This document shows, piece after piece, positions 49,216-57,708 of a DNA stretch of 64,000 nucleotides. The notes under the pieces were generated by a model. The model saw only the letters and a program-made list of their open reading frames with translations. It had not been told where the DNA came from and did no database searches. Each line of letters opens with the position of its first letter. Position 1 is the stretch's first letter. Both the position numbers and the translations under genes were made by a program. The stretch comes from JAGVSZ01 sp019137045 (GTDB taxonomy: Bacteria > Pseudomonadota > Gammaproteobacteria > Burkholderiales > SG8-39): NCBI GenBank assembly GCA_046347635.1, contig JAXMFT010000016.1:1-64000 (forward strand). The letters run 5' to 3'.

Positions 49216-50544
49216 ATGAGCGTCCGTGAAGGCAGCCTCGAGGCGCCGACGCGCCACCCGATCGACTGGCAGTCGCCCGACTTCTACGATCAGGAGAAAC
49301 TCGACGCCGAGCAGCGCCGGGTGTTCGACATCTGCCACGGCTGCCGCCGCTGCGTGAACCTGTGCAACGCATTTCCCACGCTGTTCGATCTGGTGGACTC
49401 GGGACCCACCGGCGAGCTGGATGGCGTGGACGCGAAGGACTACGGCAAGGTCGTCGACCAGTGCTACCTCTGCGACCTCTGCTACATGACCAAGTGTCCC
49501 TACGTCCCGCCGCACCCGTGGAACGTCGACTTTCCGCACCTGATGCTGCGGGCGAAGGCGGCGCGTTTCCGGCGCGGAGAGGTGCGGTTCCGCGACAGGC
49601 TGCTGTCGGCAACCGACGCGGTCGGCCGGCTGGCGGCGATTCCGGTGGTCGCGCAGGTCGTGAACGCCGTGAACGGCAACGGGGTCGCGCGCGCGGCGAT
49701 GGAGGGTGCGATCGGCGTGCACCGCGAGCGGCGGCTGCCGCCCTATGCGCCGGGCAGGTTCCGCTCGCGCGCGCCGGCGAGCGCGAATCATCCGGTCAGG
49801 AACGGCGAGCGGACGCCCGGCAAGGTGGCGATCTTCGCCACCTGCTACGTCAACTACAACGAACCGGGAATCGGGCTCGATCTCCTCAAGCTGCTCGATC
49901 ACAACGAGGTTCCGTACGTGATGGTCGAGAAGGAGGCGTGCTGCGGGATGCCCAAGCTCGAGCTCGGCGACCTCGAGGCCGTGGCACGGCTGAAGGCGAT
50001 CAACGTACCGCCGCTCGCGCGGCTTGCGCGCGAAGGCTACGCGATCCTCACCGGGGTGCCGTCCTGCACGCTGATGTTCAGGTCGGAGCTGCCGTTGCTC
50101 TTTCCCGGCGACGAAGCGGTCAGGGCGGTTGCCGACGCGATGTTCGAGCCGTTCGAGTACTTCATGCAGCGCAACCGCGACGGCCTGCTGAAGACCGACT
50201 TCAAGCAGCCGCTGGGCAAGGTCGCCTATCACATTCCCTGCCACACGCGCGTGCAGAACATCGGCCAGAAGACGCGCGAGGCCCTGCAGCTCGTTCCCGG
50301 AACCACCGTGAAGACGGTGGAGCGCTGCTCCGGCCACGACGGCACCTGGGGCGTGAAGCGCGAGTACTACGAGCACTCGATGAAGATCGGCCGGCCGGTG
50401 TTCCGCGCCATGGGCGAGGAGGACCCGGACTACATCAGCTCGGATTGCGCGATGGCAGGACGCCACATCGAGCAGGGCATGGGCGACACCCGCGCGCAGC
50501 GCGCGCACCCGCTCACCCTGCTTCGCATCGCGTACGGAATATGA
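49216..50544 (+). CDS. GlpC/HdrBC-like Fe-S oxidoreductase
   Basis: A 442-residue protein with two N-terminal [4Fe-4S] motifs (C40-C43-C46-C50 and C83-C86-C89-C94) and a C-terminal pair of CCG-like regions (ATCYVNYNEPG, EACCGMPKLE, CHTRVQNIG, ERCSGHDGTWG). It resembles GlpC and fused HdrC-HdrB proteins. It is found with rubrerythrin and DUF3501 in many proteobacteria and is a likely electron donor to the peroxidase; that pairing is inference. It is distinct from the sHdr subunits in region 1. The stop overlaps the next start. Confidence 0.87.
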   Translation: MSVREGSLEAPTRHPIDWQSPDFYDQEKLDAEQRRVFDICHGCRRCVNLCNAFPTLFDLVDSGPTGELDGVDAKDYGKVVDQCYLCDLCYMTKCPYVPPHPWNVDFPHLMLRAKAARFRRGEVRFRDRLLSATDAVGRLAAIPVVAQVVNAVNGNGVARAAMEGAIGVHRERRLPPYAPGRFRSRAPASANHPVRNGERTPGKVAIFATCYVNYNEPGIGLDLLKLLDHNEVPYVMVEKEACCGMPKLELGDLEAVARLKAINVPPLARLAREGYAILTGVPSCTLMFRSELPLLFPGDEAVRAVADAMFEPFEYFMQRNRDGLLKTDFKQPLGKVAYHIPCHTRVQNIGQKTREALQLVPGTTVKTVERCSGHDGTWGVKREYYEHSMKIGRPVFRAMGEEDPDYISSDCAMAGRHIEQGMGDTRAQRAHPLTLLRIAYGI

Positions 50545-50564
50545 GGACGACGCACGCGACCGCC

Positions 50565-51149
50565 ATGCCCAAGATCCAGCCCGACAGCCTCATGAGCCTG
50601 GAGGCCTACGCACGCGGCAGAAAGGATTTCCGCGCCCGGGTCATGGCGCACAAGCGGGACCGCACCCTCGCGCTCGGGGACCACGTGACGCTCATCTTCG
50701 AGGACGAGCTGACGATCCGCTACCAGGTCCAGGAGATGCTCCGGATCGAGCGCATCTTCGAGGAGGAGGGGATTCGCGGCGAGCTCGACGCCTACAATCC
50801 GCTCATCCCCGACGGCCGGAACCTCAAGGCGACGATGCTGATCGAGTACACCGACGAGGACGAGCGCAAGCGCGCGCTCGCGCGCCTGATCGGGATCGAG
50901 GCGCGCGTCTGGGTCCGGGTGGAAGGCTGCCCGGCGGTGCTGGCGATCGCGGACGAAGACCTGGAGCGTGCCACCGACGAGAAGACCTCCTCGGTGCACT
51001 TCCTGCGCTTCGAGCTCACCGACGAAATGGCACGGGCGCTGAAGCACGGCGCGGGGCTCGCGATCGGCGTCGACCATCCCGAGTACCGCGTGGAGGTGGC
51101 GGCCGTCCCGCCCGCCGTCCGGGCGTCGCTCGCCGGCGACCTGGCGTGA
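50565..51149 (+). CDS. DUF3501 protein
   Basis: A 194-residue protein of unknown function, always next to the Fe-S protein. Conserved stretches are MPKIQPDSLMSLEAYARGRKDFRARVMAHKRDRTL and DHVTLIFEDELTIRYQVQEMLRIERIFEE. I favour ATG 50565, which begins the family sequence; an ATG at 50541 overlaps the upstream stop (ATGA) and adds eight residues. No signal, membrane helix or cofactor motif is visible. The next gene overlaps by four bases. Confidence 0.85.
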   Translation: MPKIQPDSLMSLEAYARGRKDFRARVMAHKRDRTLALGDHVTLIFEDELTIRYQVQEMLRIERIFEEEGIRGELDAYNPLIPDGRNLKATMLIEYTDEDERKRALARLIGIEARVWVRVEGCPAVLAIADEDLERATDEKTSSVHFLRFELTDEMARALKHGAGLAIGVDHPEYRVEVAAVPPAVRASLAGDLA

Positions 51150-51721
51150 GACGGCGCCGCGCGTTGCTCGCCGGAATGGCCGCGGTGGCCGCGGCGGGTT
51201 TCGCGTTCGCCCAGGCCCCCGGGGAGCGGATCCGGGACACCGGCCGCGATGCCGTCGATTTCGACGAAAAGCCGCTCGACGAGGCTCCGGTCGTGCTGCC
51301 GAGCGCGCCGAAGCCCGACGACCTGCTCCCGTTCGATCCCGGGCGGCCGACGACGATGCGGTTCTTCGTGGATCCGGCGTCGATCGCGGTGGTCCACGAC
51401 GGGATCGTTCGCTTCAGCGTGGTGATTCGCGGCGACGGGGCGGCGTCCAACGTCTCTTACGAGGGGATCCGCTGCAAGACGCGGGAGCGCAAGGTGTACG
51501 CCTACGGGCGCGCGGATGGAACGTGGCACGCGACCCGCAACCCGACCTGGACCAAGATCGGCGGGCTCGCGTCCGATGGGCACCGCTTCGTCCTGTACGA
51601 GAACTTCTTCTGCCCGTCGCGGCAGATCATCGCCAGCGCCCGGGAAGGGATCGAAGCCCTCCAGCGCGGCGGCCACCCGCGCGCCTCCGATCTGCTCACG
51701 ACGACGCCGATGCCGCGCTAG
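51146..51721 (+). CDS. Exported CNP1-like protein
   Basis: A 191-residue secreted protein of the CNP1-like family. It has an Arg-rich signal peptide (RRRRALLAGMAAVAAAGFAFAQ) and the conserved MRFFVDPASIAVVHDGIVRFSVVIRG and VSYEGIRCKTRERKVYAYG. There are two cysteines, one in RCKT and one in FFCPSRQ, possibly a disulfide. Function is unknown. GTG 51146 overlaps the DUF3501 stop (GTGA). It converges with proB, 14 bp away. Confidence 0.83.
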   Translation: MRRRRALLAGMAAVAAAGFAFAQAPGERIRDTGRDAVDFDEKPLDEAPVVLPSAPKPDDLLPFDPGRPTTMRFFVDPASIAVVHDGIVRFSVVIRGDGAASNVSYEGIRCKTRERKVYAYGRADGTWHATRNPTWTKIGGLASDGHRFVLYENFFCPSRQIIASAREGIEALQRGGHPRASDLLTTTPMPR

Positions 51722-51735
51722 CGCGGCGCGTCGAG

Positions 51736-52857
51736 CTACGCCACGACCACGAGGTTGTCGCGATGAATGAGCTCCGGCTCGTCCACGTAGCCCAGCACCT
51801 TTTCGATCTCCGCCGAGCCGCGCCCGGCGATGCGCCGCGCGTCGGCCGCCCCATAGTTCACCAGTCCGCGCGCCACCTCGCGCCCGTCCGGCCCGACGCA
51901 GGCGACGAGCGCGCCGCGCTCGAAGTCGCCGCTGACCGCGCGCACACCGACCGGTAGCAAACTCTTTCCCCCCGAGGCGACCGCGCGTGCGGCACCGGCG
52001 TCCAGGTGCAGCGTCCCGCCGACCTGCACGTGACCGGCGAGCCACTGCTTGCGGGCCGCGAGCGGCGGGGACTCCGACGCGAGCAGCGTCCCGATCGATT
52101 CGCCCCGACCGAGGCGCACCAGCACTTCTGGCTCCCGCCCCGATGCGATGACCGTGTGGGCGCCGCCCAGCGCCGCCCGCTTGGCGGCCAGCACCTTCGT
52201 GATCATCCCGCCGCGGCCGAGCGCCGATCCCGCGCCCCCGGCCATGTCCTCGAGGCGCGGGTCGCCGGCCTTCGCCTCCGTCACCAGCGTCGCCGTCGGG
52301 TCCTTGCGCGGGTCCGCCGTATAGAGCCCGCCCTGGTCGGTGAGAATCACGAGCACGTCGGCCTCGATCAGGTTCGAGACGAGCGACCCGAGCGTATCGT
52401 TGTCCCCCACCCGGATCTCGTCGGTGACCACGGTGTCGTTCTCATTGATCACCGGGACGACTCCGAGCGCGAGCAGCGTGCTCAGGGTCGAGCGCGCATT
52501 CAGATAGCGCCCCCGATCCGCGAGGTCGGCGTGCGTGAGGAGGATCTGCGCCGTGCGCAACCCATGGTCGCGAAACGCGCTCTCGTAGGCCTGCGCGAGC
52601 CCCATCTGCCCAACCGCGGCGGCGGCCTGCAGCTCGTGCATGGAGTCGGGCCGCTTGCGCCACCCCAGGCGCTTCATTCCCTCCACGATCGCCCCGCTCG
52701 ACACCAGCACGATCTCGCGGCCCACCGCGCGCAGGGCGGCAATCTGCCGCGCCCAGTTGGCGATGGCGTCGAGGTCCAGTCCTGCGCCCTCGTTCGTGAC
52801 GAGCGAGCTGCCGACCTTCACGACCAGCCGGCGGGCGCCGCGAACTCGCTGGTTCAT
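51736..52857 (-). CDS. proB: Glutamate 5-kinase
   Basis: First step of proline synthesis; 373 residues. The amino acid kinase domain starts RLVVKVGSSLVTNEG and has SSGAI, NENDTV and LTDQGGLYTADPR segments. A C-terminal PUA domain (GKSLLPVGVRAVSGDFERGALVACVGPDG) follows from about residue 275. ATG 52857 overlaps the obgE stop (ATGA); the open frame runs 12 codons further but inside obgE. It is the last gene of the rplU-rpmA-obgE-proB group. Confidence 0.96.
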   Translation of the reverse strand: MNQRVRGARRLVVKVGSSLVTNEGAGLDLDAIANWARQIAALRAVGREIVLVSSGAIVEGMKRLGWRKRPDSMHELQAAAAVGQMGLAQAYESAFRDHGLRTAQILLTHADLADRGRYLNARSTLSTLLALGVVPVINENDTVVTDEIRVGDNDTLGSLVSNLIEADVLVILTDQGGLYTADPRKDPTATLVTEAKAGDPRLEDMAGGAGSALGRGGMITKVLAAKRAALGGAHTVIASGREPEVLVRLGRGESIGTLLASESPPLAARKQWLAGHVQVGGTLHLDAGAARAVASGGKSLLPVGVRAVSGDFERGALVACVGPDGREVARGLVNYGAADARRIAGRGSAEIEKVLGYVDEPELIHRDNLVVVA

Positions 52858-53867
52858 CCTCGTTGCTCCAGGTGGCGCATGACCGCGCGGCACAGCTCGC
52901 GACAGCCCTCGCCCGACGCGGCGGAGACCACGAAATGGGGCGCCTTCCAGCGCAGCCGCCGCAGGATCGCCTGGACCACGCGCGGCCGCTCGTCCGCCTG
53001 CACGAGGTCTGCCTTGTTCAGCACCAGCCAGCGCGGCTTGCGATGGAGCGCGGGATCGTACTTGCGCAGTTCCGCGGCGATCGCCCGCGCATCCTTCACC
53101 GGGTCGACCTCCGGCGCGATCGGAGCGATGTCGACCACGTGGAGGAGGAGCCGCGTACGCGCAAGGTGCCGGAGAAACCGGTGTCCCAGTCCCGCGCCCT
53201 CGGCCGCGCCTTCGATCAGGCCGGGGATGTCGGCGATCACGAAGCTGCGGTCGATGTCGACCCTGACCACGCCGAGGCTGGGGTGCAGGGTGGTGAACGC
53301 ATAATCGGCCACCTTCGGCCGCGCGCTGGAGACGGCGCGGATCAGCGACGACTTGCCGGCGTTCGGCATCCCGAGCAGCCCCACGTCGGCGAGCACCCGG
53401 AGCTCGAGTTCGAGTTCACGGTCCTCGCCGGGCGCGCCCGGAGTCGACTGGCGCGGGGCGCGATTGGTGCTCGACTTGAAGTTGACGTTGCCCAGACCTC
53501 CCCGCCCGCCGCGCGCGAGGAGGGCGGTCTGATCGTGCGCCGCGAGGTCCGCGAGCACCGTCCCGGACTCCCTCTCCCTGATCACGGTCCCGACCGGAAC
53601 CCGCAGCACGACATCCTCGGCGCTGCGGCCGGTGCACTGCTTGCCGCCGCCCTTCGCCCCGTCACGCGCCCGGAAGACGCGGTTGTAGCGATATTCGATG
53701 AGCGTGTTGATGTTCCGGTCCGCGAGCGCGTAGACCGAACCCCCGCGTCCCCCGTCACCGCCGTCCGGCCCGCCGCGCGGCACGTACTTCTCGCGCCGGA
53801 AATGGACGGCGCCGTCGCCGCCCTTGCCGGCGTGCACGGAGATGCGGGCTTCGTCGACGAACTTCAT
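52854..53867 (-). CDS. obgE: Obg family GTPase
   Basis: Ribosome-assembly and stress GTPase, 337 residues, the short form without a long C-terminal extension. The glycine-rich OBG fold is at the N-terminus (MKFVDEARISVHAGKGGDGAVHFRREKY...PRGGPDGGDGGRGG). The GTPase domain has P-loop GMPNAGKSSLI, switch II DIPGLIEGA and NKADL. An intrinsic terminator lies just before it, between rpmA and obgE, so its expression depends on read-through or an unseen promoter. Confidence 0.96.
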   Translation of the reverse strand: MKFVDEARISVHAGKGGDGAVHFRREKYVPRGGPDGGDGGRGGSVYALADRNINTLIEYRYNRVFRARDGAKGGGKQCTGRSAEDVVLRVPVGTVIRERESGTVLADLAAHDQTALLARGGRGGLGNVNFKSSTNRAPRQSTPGAPGEDRELELELRVLADVGLLGMPNAGKSSLIRAVSSARPKVADYAFTTLHPSLGVVRVDIDRSFVIADIPGLIEGAAEGAGLGHRFLRHLARTRLLLHVVDIAPIAPEVDPVKDARAIAAELRKYDPALHRKPRWLVLNKADLVQADERPRVVQAILRRLRWKAPHFVVSAASGEGCRELCRAVMRHLEQRG

Positions 53868-53885
53868 GGGGTGCGCCCCGCAAAC

Positions 53886-53914
53886 AAAAAAGCCCTACCG
53901 CGAGGATAGGGCTT
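53886..53914 (-). terminator. Intrinsic terminator between rpmA and obgE
   Basis: On the minus strand an 8-bp stem (AAGCCCTA/TAGGGCTT) with a 9-nt loop runs into TTTTTT. It ends 19 bases before the obgE start. Confidence 0.8.
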
Positions 53915-53933
53915 CGTGGCGGGACCGGAAAGG

Positions 53934-54197
53934 CTAGACGGCGGCGGGGATCACGCTCACGATCTGCTTCGCCGCCGGCCCGCGGTTGCCGAACTGAACG
54001 TGTCCGGTGACCTTTGCGAACAGCGTGTGGTCGCGCCCGATGCCCACGTTGTCGCCCGCGTGGATGCGCGTGCCGCGCTGACGCACGAGAATGCTCCCGG
54101 CGTTCACGAGCTGGCCGCCGTAGCGCTTTACGCCGAGCCGCTTGGCCTGCGAGTCGCGGCCGTTGCGCGAGCTGCCGCCCGCCTTCTTGTGTGCCAT
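53934..54197 (-). CDS. rpmA: Ribosomal protein bL27
   Basis: 87 residues, beginning MAHKKAGGSSRNGRDSQAKRLGVKRYGGQLVNAGSILVRQRGTR, the standard bL27 N-terminus reaching the peptidyl-transferase centre. It is co-transcribed with rplU (33 bp upstream) and separated from obgE by a terminator. Confidence 0.97.
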   Translation of the reverse strand: MAHKKAGGSSRNGRDSQAKRLGVKRYGGQLVNAGSILVRQRGTRIHAGDNVGIGRDHTLFAKVTGHVQFGNRGPAAKQIVSVIPAAV

Positions 54198-54230
54198 GGT
54201 TTCGTGCTCCTCGTCGTGCCGCCTGCTGGC

Positions 54231-54542
54231 CTAGTCCGAGATTCCGGTGACCTGCAGCTCGGTGTAGTGCTGGCGGTGCCCCTGGGATTTCTTGTAGTGC
54301 TTGCGCCGGCGCAGCTTGAAGATCGTGACCTTGTCGCCCCTCCCGTGCCCGACGACGGTAGCCTTGACCGCGGCGCCCGCGACGAGCGGGGCGCCGATCT
54401 TGACCGCCGCGCCCTCGCCGACCATGAGGACCTGATCGAGGACGACCTCGCTCCCGACGTCGGCGGGAAGCTTCTCGACCCTGAGCTTGTCGCCGGCGGC
54501 GACGCGGTACTGCTTGCCGCCCGTCTTGATGACCGCGAACAT
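54231..54542 (-). CDS. rplU: Ribosomal protein bL21
   Basis: 103 residues starting MFAVIKTGGKQYRVAAGDKLRVEKL, with the C-terminal RRRKHYKKSQGHRQHYTELQVTGI that binds 23S rRNA. ATG 54542 begins the family sequence; the longer open frame extends into the promoter. A 7-bp hairpin (54564-54581) lies in the 5' leader, a possible autoregulation site. Confidence 0.97.
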   Translation of the reverse strand: MFAVIKTGGKQYRVAAGDKLRVEKLPADVGSEVVLDQVLMVGEGAAVKIGAPLVAGAAVKATVVGHGRGDKVTIFKLRRRKHYKKSQGHRQHYTELQVTGISD

Positions 54543-54590
54543 GGGAAACTCCGCAGTTGAATTCCGAGTGGATTCGCTCGGAAACTCAAC

Positions 54591-54620
54591 ATTATAGCGA
54601 GGTTGTCGGGGCCGAGTCAA
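54591..54620 (-). promoter_or_regulatory. rplU-rpmA promoter
   Basis: A perfect TATAAT (54591-54596) and TTGACT (54615-54620) on the minus strand, 18 bp apart. Transcription should start about 54584, giving a 42-nt leader with a hairpin. Confidence 0.75.
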
Positions 54621-54667
54621 AGGGGGTTGTGCTAGGCTTCGTCGAGCACCTCTCTGCGTGTCACCCC

Positions 54668-55642
54668 ATGTCCGTCTCCCTCGATCCCATTCGCGCGCTG
54701 GTCGCCGGCGACATGGAGAAAGTCGACGAGGTGATCCGACGCCGGCTCGATTCCGACGTGGTCCTCGTGCGGCAGGTCGCCGAGTACATCGTCGCCGGCG
54801 GCGGCAAGCGCCTGCGCCCGGTGCTCCTCGTCCTGGCGGCGGGCGCGTGCGGCTACCGGGGCGAGGACCATCGCGAGCTCGCGGCGGTCGTCGAGTTCAT
54901 CCACACGGCAACGCTGCTGCACGACGACGTCGTCGACGAGTCGGAGCTGCGCCGCGGCCGGCGCACCGCGAACGCGGTCTTCGGCAATGCGGCGAGCGTG
55001 CTGGTGGGCGATTTCCTCTATTCGCGCGCCTTCCAGATGATGGTCGGGGTGCGCAGCATGCGGGTGATGGAGGTGCTCGCCGAGGCCACGAACACGATCG
55101 CCGCGGGCGAGGTGCTCCAGCTCTTGAACGTGCGCAACGTGGAGCTCGGCGAAGCGGGCTACCTGGACGTCATCCGGCGCAAGACGGCCAAGCTCTTCGA
55201 GGCGGCGGCGCGGCTCGGAGCGATTCTCGCAGCGGCGCCCGCGCCTCTGGAGGAAGGGCTGGCCGCCTACGGGGCGCACCTCGGAACGGCGTTTCAGCTC
55301 GTGGACGACGTGCTCGACTACTCGGGGGAGGTCGGTGAGACGGGCAAGAACCTCGGTGACGATCTGAACGAGGGCAAGCTGACCCTGCCGCTGCTCCACG
55401 TGCTCCACCGCGGCTCCCCGGCCCAGGCCGAAGTGGTCCGCCGCGCAATCGCGGACCGCGGCCGGGACGACTTCGCCGCGGTGCTGGACGCGATCCGCAC
55501 CACCGGGGCGCTCGAGCGCACGCGAGCGGCCGCGCGCGCGGAATCGCTGGCGGCGTGCGCGGCGATCGCCGGGCTGCGCGATTCAAACTACCGGCGATCT
55601 TTGCTAGACTTGGCGACTTTCGCGGTCGAACGTACGTACTGA
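54668..55642 (+). CDS. ispB: Octaprenyl diphosphate synthase
   Basis: Trans-isoprenyl synthase making the ubiquinone side chain; 324 residues. The first aspartate-rich motif is LLHDDVVDESELRRG, with the second in FQLVDDVLDYSGEVGETGKNLGDDL. KRLRPVL near residue 40 binds diphosphate. The ATG at 54668 matches the family; upstream open frame overlaps the rplU promoter. Divergent from rplU, the usual proteobacterial neighbour. Confidence 0.95.
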   Translation: MSVSLDPIRALVAGDMEKVDEVIRRRLDSDVVLVRQVAEYIVAGGGKRLRPVLLVLAAGACGYRGEDHRELAAVVEFIHTATLLHDDVVDESELRRGRRTANAVFGNAASVLVGDFLYSRAFQMMVGVRSMRVMEVLAEATNTIAAGEVLQLLNVRNVELGEAGYLDVIRRKTAKLFEAAARLGAILAAAPAPLEEGLAAYGAHLGTAFQLVDDVLDYSGEVGETGKNLGDDLNEGKLTLPLLHVLHRGSPAQAEVVRRAIADRGRDDFAAVLDAIRTTGALERTRAAARAESLAACAAIAGLRDSNYRRSLLDLATFAVERTY

Positions 55643-55667
55643 GTGCCGGCCGCGGACTTCCCGCGTT

Positions 55668-55744
55668 CGGGGTGTAGCTCAGCCTGGTAGAGTACTGCGT
55701 TCGGGACGCAGGTGTCGGAGGTTCAAATCCTCTCACCCCGACCA
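55668..55744 (+). tRNA. proK: tRNA-Pro (anticodon CGG)
   Basis: A 77-base cloverleaf: acceptor CGGGGTG/CACCCCG, D-arm with AGCCTGGTAGAG, anticodon stem CTGCG/CGCAG with loop TTCGGGA giving CGG, T-loop GGTTCAAATCC, and an encoded CCA end. It reads CCG codons. It is 25 bp after ispB. Confidence 0.97.
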
Positions 55745-55761
55745 ATTCCCTCCGCGCCGAT

Positions 55762-55776
55762 CTGACGTGCGTCACG
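55762..55776. promoter_or_regulatory. CRP-type site upstream of the pilSR operon
   Basis: CTGACGTGCGTCACG reads on the other strand as CGTGACGCACGTCAG, sharing CGTGACGCA with two other palindromes in the window. It is centred 52 bp from the -10 centre, or near -61.5 from the likely start, the classical class I activator position. Confidence 0.5.
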
Positions 55777-55817
55777 GCAGACCGCACGCGGCATCGGGGC
55801 GTACCGCCCGCAGCCCC

Positions 55818-55823
55818 TAGAAT
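55818..55823 (+). promoter_or_regulatory. -10 element of the PP0621-pilSR operon
   Basis: TAGAAT, 5 of 6 consensus. The matching -35 position holds CGGGGC, which does not fit sigma70, as expected of an activator-dependent promoter. Confidence 0.5.
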
Positions 55824-55864
55824 CACGCGATGGCGCCGCCCGTAAGGTGGCGGGACAGCGCGCA

Positions 55865-56089
55865 ATGGGCAAGGTCCTCTTCCTCCTCATCGTCGGCCTG
55901 GTGTTCTACGTCGGATGGAAGCTAGCCGCCCGCGCAGCGGGCGCGCGACGCAATCCCGCCGCACCGCGCGAGGCCGAGCGCATGGTCGCATGCCGGCAGT
56001 GCGGCGTTCACCTCCCCATCTCGGAGTCGGTCGAGGCCGGCGGCGATCGCTTCTGTTCGGACGAGCACAAGCGGATGTTCGTCCGGTGA
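55865..56089 (+). CDS. PP0621-like small zinc-finger-type protein
   Basis: A 74-residue protein: one N-terminal membrane helix (VLFLLIVGLVFYVGWKLAARAA) and a C-terminal treble-clef-like domain with CRQCGVHLPISESVEAGGDRFCSDEHKRMF (C-x2-C...C). This is the PP0621 family that commonly precedes pilS in proteobacteria. ATG 55865 is the preferred start; a GTG at 55847 would add six residues. It overlaps pilS as GTGA. Confidence 0.82.
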   Translation: MGKVLFLLIVGLVFYVGWKLAARAAGARRNPAAPREAERMVACRQCGVHLPISESVEAGGDRFCSDEHKRMFVR

Positions 56090-57708
56090 CGAGCGCCTCG
56101 GCCGGCCGGCTCGACCCCGCGCGCCGCGTCGCGCCCGGCGCGGCGCAGCCGCACGACGTGGCCGACTCGTTCTGGGTCTCGCTGCGCTACTTCAACGCCT
56201 ACCGTGCCGCCGTCGCGGCGCTGTTCCTGATCCTGGTGGTTGCGTACGGCGACGCGCTCGCCCTGGGGCAGAAGAATCTGCGGCTGTTCGGGCTGGTGAG
56301 CGCGCTCTACCTCGCCGCCGCGGCCGCGTTCCACGTCGCGATCAAGCGGGTTCCGCGTCACTTCGAGACCCAGCTCACCGTCCAGGTCTGCACCGACATC
56401 GTGGCGATCGTGCTGCTGATGTACGCGAGCGGAGGGTTCCGCACCGGCCTCGCGGTCATGCTCCTCATCTCGGTCGCGGGCGCGTCGCTGGTGAGTCGCG
56501 GTCGGCTGCTGCTCTTTTACGCCGCGCTCGCCTCGATCGGCGTTCTGCTCGAGCAGGCGGCGTCGATCATTCGCGGCGACCAGGGGGTGGCGGAGTTCCT
56601 GCCGGCGGGGCTGCTCTGCCTCGGGTACTTCGCCACCGCGCTGATCACCAACCGCCTGGCCGAGCGGGTCATCACGAACGAGCGCGTCGCGCGCCAGCGC
56701 GGTGTCGATCTCGCCAATCAGCTGCGCGTGAACCAGCTGGTGATCCAGGACGTGCAGGACGGAGTCCTGGTCGTGGACTCGAACGGCCTGGTGCGCCAGC
56801 ACAATCCGGTCGTGGACCGGCTGCTCGGCCGCCCGGCGCCGGAGCTCGATCAGATCGGGGCGTACTCCGAGCAGCTCGCGCGCGCGCTCGGCGAGTGGCG
56901 CGGGGCGCGCGCGCGCGCCAGCACGACGTTCCGCTTCCCCGATTCCGGGATTCTCGTGCGCGCCCGCTTCGTCGACGCGGGCGTTGCGGGTGACAGCTTT
57001 GCGGTCATCTATCTCGAGGACATCTCCAAGCTCGAGGACCAGGCGCGGCAGATGAAGCTCGCGGCGCTCGGCCGCCTCACCGCGAACATCGCCCACGAGA
57101 TCCGCAATCCGCTCGCCGCGATCACGCACGCGGCCGAGCTGATGCTGGAGGAGAATCGAGCCCCCGCGCGCGAGCGCCTGACCCGCATCATTCGCGACAA
57201 CGCGCGGCGCCTGGACCGCATGGTCAAGGACGTGCTCGAGCTCAGCCGGCGCGACCGGGTGCAGCCCGAGTCGGTGCGGCTGGGGCCGTTCGTGGAGACG
57301 TTTCTCGACGAGTTCGCCCAGAACGAGCAGGTCGACCGATCGGTGTTCGCGCTCGTGGCGGGGGACGACGACGCGGTGGAAGTCGACCGCGTGCACTTGA
57401 ACCAGATCCTGTGGAACCTGGCGCGCAATGCCTGGCGACACTGCCGCAAGCTTCCCGCGAGCGTCCGGCTGCAGGTCGAGCGGCAGGGCAATCGACTAGA
57501 ATTGCGCGTCGTCGACGACGGCCCGGGAGTGCCGCGGGACCTGCAGAGCCAGCTGTTCGAGCCGTTCTTCACGACCTACAGCGCGGGAACCGGGCTCGGC
57601 ATCTACATCGCGCGCGAGCTTTGCGCCGCGAACGGGGCGGCGCTCGACTACGTCGATCGGCCGGCCGGCGCCGAGTTCCGCATCACCTGGCTGGGGAGGC
57701 GACAATGA
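56086..57708 (+). CDS. pilS: Sensor kinase PilS
   Basis: Histidine kinase for type IV pilus expression; 540 residues. Six N-terminal membrane helices (from FNAYRAAVAALFLILVVAYG) precede a PAS region (QDVQDGVLVVDSNGLVRQHNPVVDRLLG). Then follow the H-box AHEIRNPLAAI, the N-box QILWNLARNAWRH and GTGLGIYIARELC. GTG 56086 overlaps the small-protein stop (GTGA). It is coupled to pilR by a four-base overlap. Pilin genes are not in the window. Confidence 0.93.
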   Translation: MTSASAGRLDPARRVAPGAAQPHDVADSFWVSLRYFNAYRAAVAALFLILVVAYGDALALGQKNLRLFGLVSALYLAAAAAFHVAIKRVPRHFETQLTVQVCTDIVAIVLLMYASGGFRTGLAVMLLISVAGASLVSRGRLLLFYAALASIGVLLEQAASIIRGDQGVAEFLPAGLLCLGYFATALITNRLAERVITNERVARQRGVDLANQLRVNQLVIQDVQDGVLVVDSNGLVRQHNPVVDRLLGRPAPELDQIGAYSEQLARALGEWRGARARASTTFRFPDSGILVRARFVDAGVAGDSFAVIYLEDISKLEDQARQMKLAALGRLTANIAHEIRNPLAAITHAAELMLEENRAPARERLTRIIRDNARRLDRMVKDVLELSRRDRVQPESVRLGPFVETFLDEFAQNEQVDRSVFALVAGDDDAVEVDRVHLNQILWNLARNAWRHCRKLPASVRLQVERQGNRLELRVVDDGPGVPRDLQSQLFEPFFTTYSAGTGLGIYIARELCAANGAALDYVDRPAGAEFRITWLGRRQ

